The notes under the pieces: generated by a model
Seen by the model: the letters and a program-made list of their open reading frames with translations, nothing else
The model's database searches: none
What the model was told of the DNA's origin: nothing
Translations under genes and position numbers: made by a program
Origin: Adineta vaga
Lineage: Eukaryota > Rotifera
Assembly (NCBI GenBank): GCA_021613535.1
Contig: CP075492.1
Coordinates: forward strand, 12,648,001 to 12,712,000
Reading direction: 5' to 3'
DNA length: 64,000 nt
Shown here: in pieces, positions 23,915 through 36,611 of the stretch
Numbering within the stretch: the stretch's first letter is position 1
Layout: every line of letters starts with the position of its first letter

Positions 23915-25468
23915 GATCAATATATTATATTTTGTAACAGAAAAAAAACTAAACTATCTAAAAGAAAGAAATTTCCTCGAAGAAAAGAATTGCTCATAAC
24001 TATTTGATTATAGTTGAAGCAAGAGAGAGACAGAAACATTACATTATGATATAAGAAAATAAAGGCAAGATGGAAGAAAAGAATATAAATAATGGTTCCT
24101 TTCTATTTATTCATTGTCCTAGTTTAAAAAATATTTTCCCCTGAAGACAATATCAAAGAGAGAGAGAGAGAGAACAACGTTTTCTAGTCTATTCATTAAG
24201 AACATAGTAGAAAATGTAGATGAATATGCGTAGGTTAAAGCAGTTGGGAAAAAAACAATAATCAAAATAGTTTTGTCATGTATATACAACGAATCAGGAG
24301 ACTTTTTCATTAATATATTTTCTTTATTTCCAAACACGAGAACTGTGTCTTACCTTAATATAAAAACTCACAAGAAATTCTTTTCGTTCATATGGCTGCT
24401 CTCTTTTGGATTATCATCTTCTATGAAAATCTTGTCACACAAAAGTGTTTTTCTCTTTTCAAAACTACTGTCTCTCTTTCTTGCTATTGTTGAATGTTTT
24501 TCCGGTAATTCTTTTGAGCGTATAAGAAATACACACAAGGACGAACAAACACAAACTAGTAAGAAACGAGAAGAGAAGAGAAGGTGATGAAATGGAAAAT
24601 TAAAACTTAATAGGACAGTCTGTCTTGTTACCAAACGATTCATATTTCTTCGTTCATTTACATTATTGCTCGTCAACAAACAACACATTCTATTCATAAT
24701 TATTTGAACAACTATCGATTCAATGCTTTGAAAGAGATTCTATCAGATTTGATCAAGACATTGTGAACATGGATACGATTGTCTGAAAAAAGAATGAATA
24801 TCACGTTTCCCTGAAAGAAAATGCCTTGCCGGATGTTTAACAAAAAAAGAAGTCAAAAGCAGGAAAACTTCAATTGAAATAAGTATTACAAAATCATTTC
24901 ATACAAAATGCAAGCATGTTTTTTTATGGTGAAACAAAAACATAACACAAGGAATTTTCGAAAGGAAATTGATTTGTAATCATTACACATCGAACTATTT
25001 TGTTCATAAGGAAACTAAATAGATAACTTCATAAATTTAATCAGTATATTCTGATTCATATAATCGACTTTGCATTTCAGACATGCGAACTTTTGCACTA
25101 GAAACTTTCATCTTAAAATGCACATGATAAAAAAAGTCTTTTGATCTACACACATCATTGTCATGGTGTTTTCTTTAACAAAGAAATATCTTTTATCATA
25201 ATTGCACTTTAAATCTTCCACATATTAAAAATTGAATCATTCTTCTGCATCGATTGGAGAGAGACATTTTTTTCTCTTCTTCTACATCTATGTTTTGAAT
25301 GAGTGTCGCGTTGCTCAGAAACTGTATAGAAAATATGATCGTAATAAAATAAAAAAAACGTTTCTTTTTGTCCTTGCAACAAGAACGAACGAATCGACAA
25401 AAAAAAGAATAACGTTGCTAAGAAGGATCGACGATGTACATATTTCTAGAGTATTTGTATTGATTCAA
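23915..25468. other. Shared upstream region of SK channel and anoctamin genes
   Basis: Head-to-head spacer of about 1.55 kb. It should hold the promoters and 5' UTRs of both channel genes. A (GA)n tract lies at about 24156-24172. Overlapping frames on both strands at 24273-24697 and 25209-25555 are low-complexity and lack domains, apart from the first anoctamin exon at the right edge. Confidence 0.5.
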
Positions 25469-28400
25469 ATGACGACAAAACAAGACGAAGAGAATGCTGC
25501 TATGATGCCACGCGTATCTCGTTTGCCGCCATTGAAGGAGGAATCTGGTGCGTAAGAGATTTCGTTGTTTATTAAAATAAATCAATAAAACGAAATGGAA
25601 ATACATTTTGCGAAGTAATTCTTTCTTTTTTAGACATGCCGCGTGATCTTCCTAGAAATGTTTCGAAAGAAAAAGAGGCTGCATATAAACGTAGACCACG
25701 TCGATATAGTTTGGCAACATCTGATCCAAATCTCGATGAATTACCAATCGATTGTGTTCTTGTTTACAGTCGAAATGATGATGAAAATGAAAGCAATGGC
25801 AAATCTCATATGACTCCGTCAGAGAGACGAAAAAATTTTGAATACTATATTGAAAAAAAGCAAGGTCTAATACTTAAACGTGTCGTATGTATAAATAAAA
25901 GAACTCGAAAGTCAAATATTTCGATATATACTATCAATTTAGGAACCAAAAGGAGGTCGAGTTGGTTATGTTTTAGTTCATACACCATTTAAAATGCTTT
26001 TAGTAACAGCTGAGAATATTCGAATGCGATTACCGATTGAAGTAAAAATTGAATTATGAATAAAACTTTGTTGATCTCCTTCGAATATATATATATATAC
26101 TTCAGAAAATCGAACAAGATGAAAAGATGCACTCACAAGCGAATGATTCATGTTGGGAACGATTTAAAACTGCATTAAAAAGACCATTTCGTGTTGACCC
26201 ATCCTTGACAAAAGATGATCCTGATTATTATACAGCAATTTATTCATCAAATATTCCGAATTTTCAATCTTTATTTGATGAATTACGTGGTTCAAGAGAA
26301 TTATATTTTACGCCAGCTGAACGAAGTTTATTAACTTATGAATTATTAACAAAAGCGCATTATGATGATCAAGATGACAATGAGTTAAGATACGAACCTG
26401 TCAGTACACGAGCAGGTTAATGAACGTTTTTGATAGAAATGAATGTTCCTATCGTTGGTTTTATCATTTAGTTTCGAATATGGTTGGCAGAAAAATAAAA
26501 CGTTCAAGCCGACCAGGTATAAATAGATTTTGTCCGTCATATATTATATGTTTGCCTTCTATATAAATATATACTTTTAGGAATTGATCGATTGATAGCT
26601 AAAAAAGCGTATGATGCGTGTTTTCCTTTACATGAGGTGAGTAGAATGATTAATTTGTTATGTTTATTCATTTTCGTGCTCTAATTTAAGCCACTACGAG
26701 ATGAGGAATTTCGTTCGCCTGCAGATTTAAATGATCGAGAAGTAAGTTTATATCATTGGTTTTATTCCATCATTTTCTTTTGAATATTAGAAATTACAAA
26801 AACATTGGGCAACTATGCGTAAATGTCTAAAATTTCAACCTCTTTCTTTAATTCGTTCATATATGGGTGAAAAAGTAACATTTTACTTTGCACTCACTGG
26901 ATTTTATAATCAAATGCTTATGCCACCATCCATTGTTGGTTTAATTATATTTATTTATGGTGCAGCGACTGTTCTAAGTGATGAACCAACGTTCGTTCAT
27001 AGAATTGTATTTGATTACAAAACATTGTTTACTTTATATATAGATCTGATATATGTGGAAGTTATGGATCTAATACATATATGTGTCCGAGATGTGATAA
27101 AGTTTGTCCTTTCTGGAAATTGAGTGATAGTTGTGTTTATTCAAAAGTAATTTTATAGAATCTTTTCTTGATATTTATAAAAACGATTCTTCATCGTAGA
27201 TATCTTATGTCTTTGATAATGCAGCTACTGTTATTTTTGCTGTATTTATGTCATTATGGGCAAGGTATGAAATAGGAAAACAAATATTCATAGATCTTTT
27301 TAAATCTTTGATTATTTTGATTAGATGGTTTGTAGAATTTTGGCAACGTCGTCAAGCAGTTTTACGATACGAATGGGTAAAATAATTATGAAGAAGTTTG
27401 ATTATATTGTTGATTTTATTTGAAGGATTCAATGGATTTTGAAGAGCATTTAGAACCTATTCGACCAGATTTTGAACGTAAATCAGCAATAATCGGTGAA
27501 AACGTATGAATCCTGTTACTGAAGTTCGAAATATTTCGCCATCAATCATCAATTGATCAATCATATTTATTTCGTTTAGATTGAAGAACCATACATATCT
27601 ACTAGAAAACGAGTGCCTTTCTTTCTACTTTCTATTGCTGTTGTTCTAATAACTGTATGGAACAATTTTAAGATTAATTAAGACAAGTATTCATTTGATG
27701 ATTTAGATATTGATTGTATGTGGAACTATCTTTGGTACAATTGTATATCGTGTTCAAATGGATTATATATTAAAAAATACGTCTGTTAAAACTTATTCTT
27801 CGATTATTATAACTGTAACAAGTGCTATTATCAATTTGATTTGTTCACTAATCCTATCACAACTTTATTATTGGCTTGCAGGAAAGATAACGGATCTCGG
27901 TAAGAATTTTATTTGTATGTGAAAAGAATGTACGTATACTTTTTGAATTATTGAATAGAATTACATAAATATCAATCGAAATATGATGATTCATTGACAA
28001 TAAAAATTTATCTTTTTCAATTCGTTAATTTCTATTCTTCGTTGTTTTATATTGCATTTTTCAAAGGACGGTAAGATTTGAGTCAAATCAAAAGAATTAT
28101 TCTAATTATTTTTAATTAGATTTCTCGAATATCCATCAAAATATGGTGAACAGGGTCCATCAGATTTTACTGAACAAGTTTGAAAAATTCCCAGAAAATC
28201 TTTTTGTTTTCAAACCATATTTCTTTCTTTTAGTGTGATCCTGCTGGTTGTTTAGTTGAACTTTCGATTCAATTTGTCACGAGTAAAAATATGAATGAAA
28301 AATTCTTAAAACAAAACAATCTTTTTTTTCTAAATTTAGTTATGATAGGTAAACAGATTGTCAATAATATTGTTGAATTTTGTTTTGCAATGCATCGTAC

Positions 28401-29494
28401 ATGTTTACGTATATGTTCGAGACGAAAGGAAGATCAAAAACAATGGGAAGAAGATCATGATCTAATTGATTTTAATTCAACTGTTCTAATAGATGAATAT
28501 CTTGAATTAGGTAAAAATTCTATTGAAAAAATTTGAGACATACAATCTATTCATTTAGTTATTCAATTTGGTTTTGTTACGTTATTTGTCGTTGCTTTTC
28601 CGTAAGTGAACGTAGTGTTTGTTTTTATTCATAACTTATGATTTGTCTATAGATTGGCACCATTATTAGCATTGATTAATAATTTAATTGAATTACGTTT
28701 GGATGCATGGAAACTTCTATCGAAATATAAACGACCTATTCCATATAAAGCATCCGATATTGGTATATGGAGTGATATTATATCTGCAATATCCTATTTA
28801 GCTGTATTAACCAATGTAAATATTAATTTTCATGAACAAAAATAAAGTCGAAAATGAGAAATTCTATTTAGGCTATTGTAATTGCTTGGACATCAGAATT
28901 TATTCCTAAAATGGCTTATCGTGTATTAACATCTGGAGGAGCTAATCTAAATGATTATGTTGATTGGACGTTATCTTCTTTTTCTATACAAGATTACAAT
29001 AATACAGGTCGTATGACAGCCGATGTACCAACTGGTCTTACAACTTGCCGGTAAGATAGAAAAGATTGACTGCAGAAAAAATGTTCGATTTTTTTAGATA
29101 TCGAGATTTTCGAGAGTCAGTCGGACCATCTTATTCTCAAACGACACTCTATTGGAATATTCTTGCTGCTCGTTTAGCATTTATCATTATTTTCGAACAT
29201 TGTATTTTCTTTATTATTTACATTATGCAATGGCTTGTAGCTAATGTACCAAAGAATGTTCAGAATAAAATCGATCGTGAACGTTTTATTGATCAACGTG
29301 AACGATGGACGAGTGGACCAAATGGTGAAAATTTCAAAGATGTTGCCATAGTTTCTCATGCAGTTGCCCGAATGGCCAATATATCGAATAATAATTCTCC
29401 ATCGATTCACAAAACTAATGAAAAACATATAACACGAAAGAGAAATGGTAAAAAACATATTGGAATACGAATAACTCCTGAAGATAAAAAATGA
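25469..29494 (+). CDS. Anoctamin/TMEM16 (Ca2+-activated Cl- channel or scramblase)
   Basis: Ten-helix dimeric membrane protein that passes Cl- or scrambles lipids when Ca2+ binds. About 17 exons with tiny introns. The first Met at 25469 (MTTKQDEENAAMM) splices to the exon with DMPRDLPRN at 25635. The N-terminal dimerisation region reads YYIEKKQGLIL and later VLVHTPFKMLL. The membrane domain includes YMGEKVTFYFALTGFYNQML, SYVFDNAATVIFAVFMSLWA and RWFVEFWQRRQAVLRYEW, all anoctamin hallmarks. The Ca2+ site is complete by eye: helix 6 GKQIVNNIVEF (Asn, Glu), helix 7 DEYLELVIQFGF (Glu pair) and helix 8 NNLIELRLDAW (Glu, Asp). It ends with a Lys/Arg-rich cytosolic tail. Closest in feel to the ANO4-7 group, but subfamily and the channel-versus-scramblase question are not settled by sequence reading alone. 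Confidence 0.93.
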
Positions 29495-29816
29495 ACGTGT
29501 GTGTGTGCTTTTATACATTATTTGTTAACAATCTACTATTTTTTAAAATATACTTAAAAATTCGTTTATTTTACTGTCTTTAAAATACTGTATCACAATA
29601 AGATTGTCGTCTGTTCGATGATTGAATCATTCTTGATAGAAAATATTGTTTATCGACATTGACTTGAAAACAAATATATATTATCTAACCTTCATTTATT
29701 GCTCAAATAAGAACAAAAAGAATTAGAAACCTTGATCGAACTATCCTCCGATGTATATAAATATCATTGAAATAAATCGTTTTATTTATTACATAATACG
29801 ATATATAATATTCATT
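29495..29816. other. Short spacer
   Basis: AT-rich 3' flank of the anoctamin gene and upstream region of the small CxxC protein. No gene seen. Confidence 0.6.
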
Positions 29817-30043
29817 ATGTGTGTAAAAATCTCTTGTAATCAATGTGGATTAACAACTTGGAAAGGTATGAATAATTTTTAATTGAAAAAAGAAATCTGA
29901 TCATTATTTTCTTGCTGTTAGGTTGTGGTCAACATGTTGCTCAAGTTTTACGAAATGTTCCCATATCAAAACGATGTAAATGTAAAATGAATCTTGAAAT
30001 ATCATCATGCAAAACGAATTTCATTCAATTTAAAATGTATTGA
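29817..30043 (+). CDS. Small conserved CxxC / GCGxHV protein (56 residues)
   Basis: Two exons (29817-29865 and 29922-30043) join exactly in frame. The protein begins MCVKISCNQCGLTTWKG and continues CGQHVAQVLRNVP, later with CKCK and one further Cys. The pattern CxxCgxxTWxGCGxHVxxV is shared by a family of tiny uncharacterised eukaryotic proteins in plants, fungi and animals. The cysteine and histidine spacing suggests a small zinc-binding knuckle. The function of the family is not known to me. The perfect intron-frame repair of the GCG motif is the best evidence that this is a real gene. Confidence 0.75.
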
Positions 30044-30140
30044 ACTATTCATATAATTTATTTTGATTTTATTTGAAAATAAAAATGCATCATATACATT
30101 TCTAAATGAGATTGTTTATTGCGCCAAATAAATCTTATGT

Positions 30141-31489
30141 TTACATATCGAGTAGATATCTATTTTCCGGTGTATAATAAGGTGATGTTTTTCCAAGTGT
30201 AAGTCTCATTTCATCAACAAGTCGACACCAATTTGATGTTAATGTTCCTGCATGTAAATCAGCATGGGCTTCAATAAATAAATCAATAAGAAACTCTAAA
30301 ACAATCTTTCCACGTTCTTGCTGTGACATACGTGTTAATGTAGCATAAACCACATTTTTTTTCGTTTTTATTGTAAATAATTTATAATAACCTTGCTTTT
30401 CTTTATTTATCTCGATAAATTCATTGAATACTTGTTCATCTTCAGAATTTAAATAAATATTTGTAATATTCGCTCGTCGTACATCGGCATCGAATAGATC
30501 AAAATATTGTTTTAAAGGATATGCTTGAGACATTTCTCTTCCAGTAACTTTATCTGATCGACGAACATAAACGGCAATATACGGTCGAAGAGAATCAACC
30601 GATGGTACTTTTAAATATTCAGTTACCATCTTTTGAACATGAGTTAATGTTTCTGGTTTCAAACGTAGGAGATAAAATAATAATTGTGCACGATACCAAT
30701 TAAATGTTCGATTTTGAAAGACAGGAGGATGAACAGGTTGTGCCCAATGACCAAAATCAGCGTTGATATAAGTTACTTGAGGATGAACAGCAACACGTGG
30801 TAATGAACAATTTGTTATAGGAAGAAAAACACAATCTGGATTAGTCACATTACAATCTCCATACATCTAAAATGGCAATATGCTTAGATTTGAGAAGAAA
30901 AACTCTCGTATGTAGTTCTGAATATTTTCAGTAAGCAACATCTTACCCAATGTCCTGGTACATCATAAACAGCAATTCTACCTTCAGATAATGCTACACC
31001 AAATGCCCAAACAATTTGATGAACAGTTGATCCAAAGCCTGACCAAGCATATTTTCGGATAATAGCAAATTGTTTATCCGTGCAATTGACTGGATGTTGA
31101 TGATCATATAACCATTTTTGTGCTTGGAAAATATTTTCCAGAGAAAATTCATCCGTTGAGGATTTATTACATGAATTGACAGGATCTTTTTTTGGTCCTC
31201 CAGTGTATTCTACAGTTCGACATGGTATTGAACGTGCTATACGAAAATAAGTCTCATCAGCAAAACGTAATGACCAAAGATGTGTGGCATTGGATGCGTT
31301 TGAAACTTTAAATGAAATTCTTGGTTTCTCAACGAGGATATTTACGTTTGGCTTATTGATTTTGAACTCATTGAAAATGGAATGACTAATATGACTAGAG
31401 AAAAGATAGAGAACTAATAGAATCATTCCAAAAATTATTATGATCATTGCTGCTCTCCATGATTGTGTATTCCTTTTGGTAAACATCAT
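30141..31489 (-). CDS. Alpha-1,6-fucosyltransferase-like (FUT8/GT23 family)
   Basis: Golgi enzyme class that transfers fucose from GDP-fucose to the core GlcNAc of N-glycans. Two main exons: 31489 down to about 30950, and 30866 to 30141; the total is about 415-420 residues. A signal-anchor helix near the N-terminus (MIIIIFGMILLVLYLFSS) gives type II topology. The first exon has YAWSGFGSTVHQIVWAFGVAL and reaches YDVPGHW; the second opens MYGDCNVTNPDC. The donor-binding motif VYVRRSDKVTGRE matches FUT8 motif I (VRRTDKVGTE), followed by PLKQYFDLF and YLNSEDEQVF. The C-terminal motif reads DLHAGTLTSNWCRLVDEMR. It ends soon after at NRYLLDM, so the C-terminal SH3 domain of animal FUT8 is absent, and the stem coiled coil is short. 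Close relatives are therefore GT23 members without SH3; core-fucose specificity is not assured. Confidence 0.85.
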
Positions 31490-34400
31490 GAATCAGTGCT
31501 CGTCTGATATTTAAATCTTTTATACTTGAATCAAACCCTGTTTACATTCTTAACAAAATGTATTTCATGATCTAAAAGAAAAATTTCAATGTATTATCAT
31601 AAGATTTAACCAAAATGTAAACTCGTACATAACTAGTTTCACAAATCAATATACACAGTCTAGATCTAACCAATATTTCTAACTTTCAATTATAGAAATA
31701 GAAGACAAAAAATTGCAATCTGCATATTAACGTTTCTTTTTAACGTAAAGCAGGTCTTACTGTCATACACATGCCATCCGTAGATCTAAATGAATTTTTA
31801 TTCTGAAGTGATGTAGTGACAAATTCTTTCTGTTGAATGGTTCATCGATAAACAAAACTTACGATATGATGATTTATAGAACTAAAAATAGATTTAAAAA
31901 AAACGTGAAATAAAAAGTCATGAATAATGAGTATTTATGTTGTTTGTCACACTGAACATCCACATTCTCATCGAGAAAAGAAGAGGAACGGATGAGAAAA
32001 AAACTTTTTTTTTTCTAATCTGAACATACGGCTTACTTCTGACATGAGCGTCACCATAGTAAAATCTTTGTTTCTTAAGTTTCTTTTTGGTAGCGATGCT
32101 TCCTCGAGGCTCTTTGTGAATTTAACGAAGCAAGATAGAGAGAATACAAACGTCATCACTATAAACACGTTTTCTTTTCTTTTTCTGTTGTTCTTTACCA
32201 TAAAGAGAAGTGGGTAAAGGCAACATCTTTGATGACATTAAGCAAAAAGAATCCTATCCCACTAGAAAAATGTTCACTTAGTTTGAATACATTTTTATAA
32301 TACGCGAAATAATTTTTCTTCGTTTCTAATCAAATAGATCATTTGAAAAAAACAACCACATATACGTTGTTCTTTCAATTTTTGAATCGTTGAACAAGAC
32401 ACAAATTCATAAGACGTTAAACGTGCGACATAATTTTATTGAATACTGACTTACATCTATATAGCATTCCTAATGTCGATAAAGAAGAGAAAATATTCTA
32501 TTGAATATAAATTCTCAATGTATTCATTTCGGAATTGAACTTCAATTCTATTCCGGTAGTTTGAACAATTGATTAAAGAGAAAATGTAAATACTTCCGTG
32601 AATGAGTGCATATTCAATAGAATATGGAAAAGAATAAGAACATTTATTATTCATTATTTCTCGGCACATCAATTTAACAGACTAAGAAACTAACCACCTA
32701 TCTCGTAAGTAGTTGAATAAAATAATAAATACAAACTTATCATAAATTTTCTGATCGACAGACATTTTCTGGATTGACAATAGTAGATTATATTAAATAC
32801 ATCGGTTAGTCGATAAGTTCTCGAAATTTCAAATATTTGTTAATCTTTTTATACTAAATAGTTGAGTTAGTCTCCATGATATTCTATAGAAAGTTTCCTC
32901 GTTTGAATCTATTTTGATATTCTAGAGTATGTATTGAATTAAACTCCGTGGTTATTAACTTAGCGAAACTCTTAGCATCTGTATCTGTATATCGAAGGAC
33001 TAAGGTAAAGTCGACGATCATCTTTCAAGAACTTTCGTTCACTTGAAAATCGATGAATCTAATTATTTACTGTACTATATGAAGTAGCACCTTACCCATG
33101 AGCAGTAATTAATTCGCCATAAATTTCTGTAGTAGTTAGGCATAATAATGAACGAGTTTTCTATGTATGACTAACACACAGTTTATTCATGCGAATATAG
33201 AGGTGCTAAAAAATCTCATTTATGGTTCTTTCTGATTGACGCTTTCGAAACGGTGTCCTAGTATTTCAATACACAACATATGTTGCTGCTTGATTAGCAC
33301 TACATGCAGGATAAAACTACTCAGGATAAAATTTTAAATAACTATTACGAAAACTTATTGACTGATCTATGTAGTAATCGTTTCTTTCATATTTTTTGCA
33401 TTTATTTTCAAACTACTATAAACAGTGAATAATTTAACAGAAAAATTGTTAGGTTTTTTTTCGTTCGTTTCGTTTCGTGGTTATTTAAGAGATTTCATCA
33501 CGATTCTATAGTTTTGCTTCAAGTTCAAGTATTTGCATAAACTATGTTGAGTCCAATGTGAAGTGCAAGGTAAATAAAATATTATGAATCATTCCCACTT
33601 TACGTATTAACCGGTGAATTTATTATGTAAATTTCTCCAAAAATCATGACAATCAAATATCACTAATGGAACATTATTTCTTAGTATTACGTTCTCTCTG
33701 AAACTATGCTGATTTATATAAATATATAGTTACATACCTGATGTGTTAGTTGTATCCAAAATCTATGACAAAAATCTCATTTTGATATACATTTTATAGA
33801 CATTTGAATTTCTTTTTATGATCTAATTAAAATCTATGTCAAGAAATTCTTTTTCCTTCGAATATTTCTTATCATGATGAACAAAAAAAGAATACATTTG
33901 ATTGACTCATAGCTATAATTATATAAATTTGGCGATTAAAATATTTATCATATATCAAATGATTTTTATGGCCGTGCATAGACCGCATGTTTCTATCATG
34001 AGTTGAGAATAACTGTAATAAAAAGTTATACACACAGCTTGATACGATTCAAATATGAATGTTGATAGTATATTCTTTCCTGAAGCGTGTTCGAAACTTC
34101 ATAGAATCATTATGTGACATGATTGGTGTACTTCAAGGTTATTTCAATGGCAATTCAATTGATGATGTAAATTCCAAAAATAATATTATCCTCATCATTC
34201 AACAACTAAAAATCTATCAGATTATGAATAACTTTCGACTATGAAAAGGTTTTCATCACATTCGTTTGTATCATACGGAATATATGTGACAATCTTTTCT
34301 TTCAATAGCCACTTTATCATACGTAATTATCTACCAACAGTTATATGAATCGCAAGAAAGAGAGAGAGACAGAGAAAGTTAAAAAAAACAATTATTCACA

Positions 34401-34609
34401 TGACCTCCATCGTATCATCAACTCTACTCGTTGTTTTGTTTCTATCTGATATTCGTTATATTATTGTCAGGAAAAAAGAGGAAGAGAGAAAAAATGATAT
34501 GAATAATCTCTTCTCGAACGAGAGAAAGCTATAAAAACTCGATACAAAAAACTCGATGGAACATTTCGACTTGTTTCTTTTTTAGTATCCTATTTATTGA
34601 TATCTCATA
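31490..34609. other. 3.1-kb region with no supported gene
   Basis: The largest empty stretch in the window. No frame has domain or splice support on either strand, and I saw no transposase, reverse transcriptase, long terminal repeats or tRNA-like cloverleaf. The flanks carry the upstream regions of two divergent genes (FUT8-like, and the secreted peptide at 34610). A TATA-like tataaaa sits about 80 bases before the ATG at 34610. Confidence 0.5.
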
Positions 34610-35213
34610 ATGCGTATCGTATTCGCAGGTATTTATACTTTTATAAATTCTTATTTAAACTACTCTTTTTTTATGTATGTAGTACTTTTGTTATTCATTG
34701 CTTGTGCAGCAAGTTATCCATCGAATCAAGAAACGGATAATGCTCTTGAATTAAAACTTCGATCAATCTTAGATCAACTTAATGATGAAGAAATGACACA
34801 ATCATCAACAGAAGGTTAATAGAAAAAAGCGCTTAGATTTCGACTGATTAATTGTTTTCCATTTGGTTTTAGACGATGATGATGATGAATCATTCAGCAA
34901 ACGACAAGGTGGTCATAATTTGGTTAATAAAGGAACAAAATGTGAAATTGAATGTGTTGGTGCTCAACGACATCCATCAAGTGGTAAAGGTAAAAATATA
35001 AAAGAAGCTGTTCGAATCTGTAAAAATAAATGTCTTATTCGCGGTGGAAAAACCCCTATATATAAAGGCAAACCAAAATATGTAAAACCTATGAAAACAC
35101 GTGCATTTATTGAAGAAGATGATGATAGTGATAATAGTGAAGATCAAGATGCTCAACGTCGTGAATTATACGATTATCTTATGGAACAAATTCAACGAAA
35201 TAATAATGAATAA
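34610..35213 (+). CDS. Secreted precursor of a four-cysteine basic peptide
   Basis: Exons 34610-34628, 34683-34814 and 34873-35213 encode 163 residues. Removing the first 54-nt intron creates a clean signal peptide (MRIVFAVLLLFIACAASYP), which the unspliced frame lacks. An acidic propeptide ends DDDDDESFSKR, a dibasic KR convertase site. The peptide after it starts QGGHNL, with an N-terminal Gln able to form pyroglutamate, and is strongly basic (Gly/Lys). It carries four cysteines in a CEIEC ... CKNKC pattern, that is CxxxC, 21 residues, CxxxC. That spacing suggests two helices linked by two disulfides (helical-hairpin style). A second acidic stretch and an RRE site follow before the C-terminus. 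Could be a neuropeptide, an antimicrobial peptide or a structural secreted protein; I recognise no family. Confidence 0.7.
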
Positions 35214-36611
35214 ATGTCTTACCGAAAGTATCTAGCATTTGAAGAACATGTTTTCTTTCTTGCATGGCTTAGTTTTTCTTATATACATATACATAGTGCC
35301 ATTTGTACCCGTGAATTTATTCATCGTTTTTTTTCTCTTCATGTACAAATGAATCGTGAGGCTTCGATTGCTTTTTAATGACAGTGAAGTATACTCCGTT
35401 TTGTATTTATATTAAGACATAAATAAATATCAAAGAACTATGAATAGAAACTTTATTATTATTAACACATTGTAAATGAAAAATTGATTGATATCAAGTA
35501 TTACTTTTAAGTAATATATAATAACCTTTTGATATAGTATTACTATGATATATACCGCAAGTATAGAATAAACTTAGAGATTATCTCGAGAGTGAAGAAA
35601 AGAGTTTAGATATTCGTTATGTATTGTTGATAAAGTCTTTTGCTAATTTTCTACGCACAAATAATATGTCAGCAAATAGTAGATGAATAGAAAAACTTGT
35701 TGATCGATAGTGTTGATATGAATTCTTCGTATAAATGGATGAAAAAAATGTTATATCAAAGTAAAGTTAGTTCTTTGGTTCTTTAATTTATAAACATCAA
35801 CTCAGAAGAGATAAAACGATCAGTCTTCGACAATGATCCCACATATTTAATTAGGATTCTTCTATGTTTCTATCTGTCATACCCAAGAATACATAAATAT
35901 CCTTGTGCACTATCATCTCCTGCGATTTAATATAATTATCTTCTAGCATTGTCGTCTTTTCCTTTAATATTCATGAAAAATAGGAACACAATCTCTTCTA
36001 CCCACGCGGTACATATTCATACGTAATAAATAATGGAAATTTCATGGTATGAAAGTCAAGTAAGTACCATCTTCTCCTAAATCAGATTATCCTAAAACGT
36101 GTGTTCTATACTAATACAATAACATTATCGAATGTACGTCTTACAGTCATTTTACATATGATCGATAGAGAAATGACATTATCAACTTGATTGATCTTGA
36201 TAGAATTAACAAACATACATGATGTCATTGCAATATAAAGAAGATTTTATCTAAAACTCCAAGTATTTATTTACGAGAATACTCATATCTATTATTTTCT
36301 TCAGTATCATTCTGGAGAAGACGAAAAAAAAAGTAAAGGTAATTGTTGTTCATTATATTCTATATTCTTCTTGTGTTTATTTTAATCTCTCTTTTACTTG
36401 AATGCAAAAAAAAGAATTGAACACCATTGGTCACAAGTTGAATTGTTTTCTTTTGAAAGACAAATTGAAGATCATGGATTGATGATAACACAAATACAAC
36501 AACATGAATGAAAAAGATGTCAAAAGAAAATCGAAAAAGTAACACGAAATAATAATAGAAAGAAAAAAAAGGAGAGAGAGAGAGATAGAAAAAGAAAGAA
36601 AGATAATTGAT
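35214..36611. other. Spacer between convergent genes, no supported gene
   Basis: AT-rich 3' flanks of the secreted peptide gene (+) and the perilipin-like gene (-). A (GA)n tract at about 36571-36585 lies just past the perilipin stop codon. Nothing coding seen. Confidence 0.6.

Noticed and set aside
24273-24697. Opposed open frames in the SK/anoctamin spacer
   Set aside because: Mirror-image frames over one AT/CT-rich tract; a composition effect.
31490-34609. Search for a transposon, tRNA or other RNA gene in the 3.1-kb gap
   Set aside because: No terminal repeats, reverse transcriptase or transposase motifs, or box A/B-like pairs that I could support by eye.
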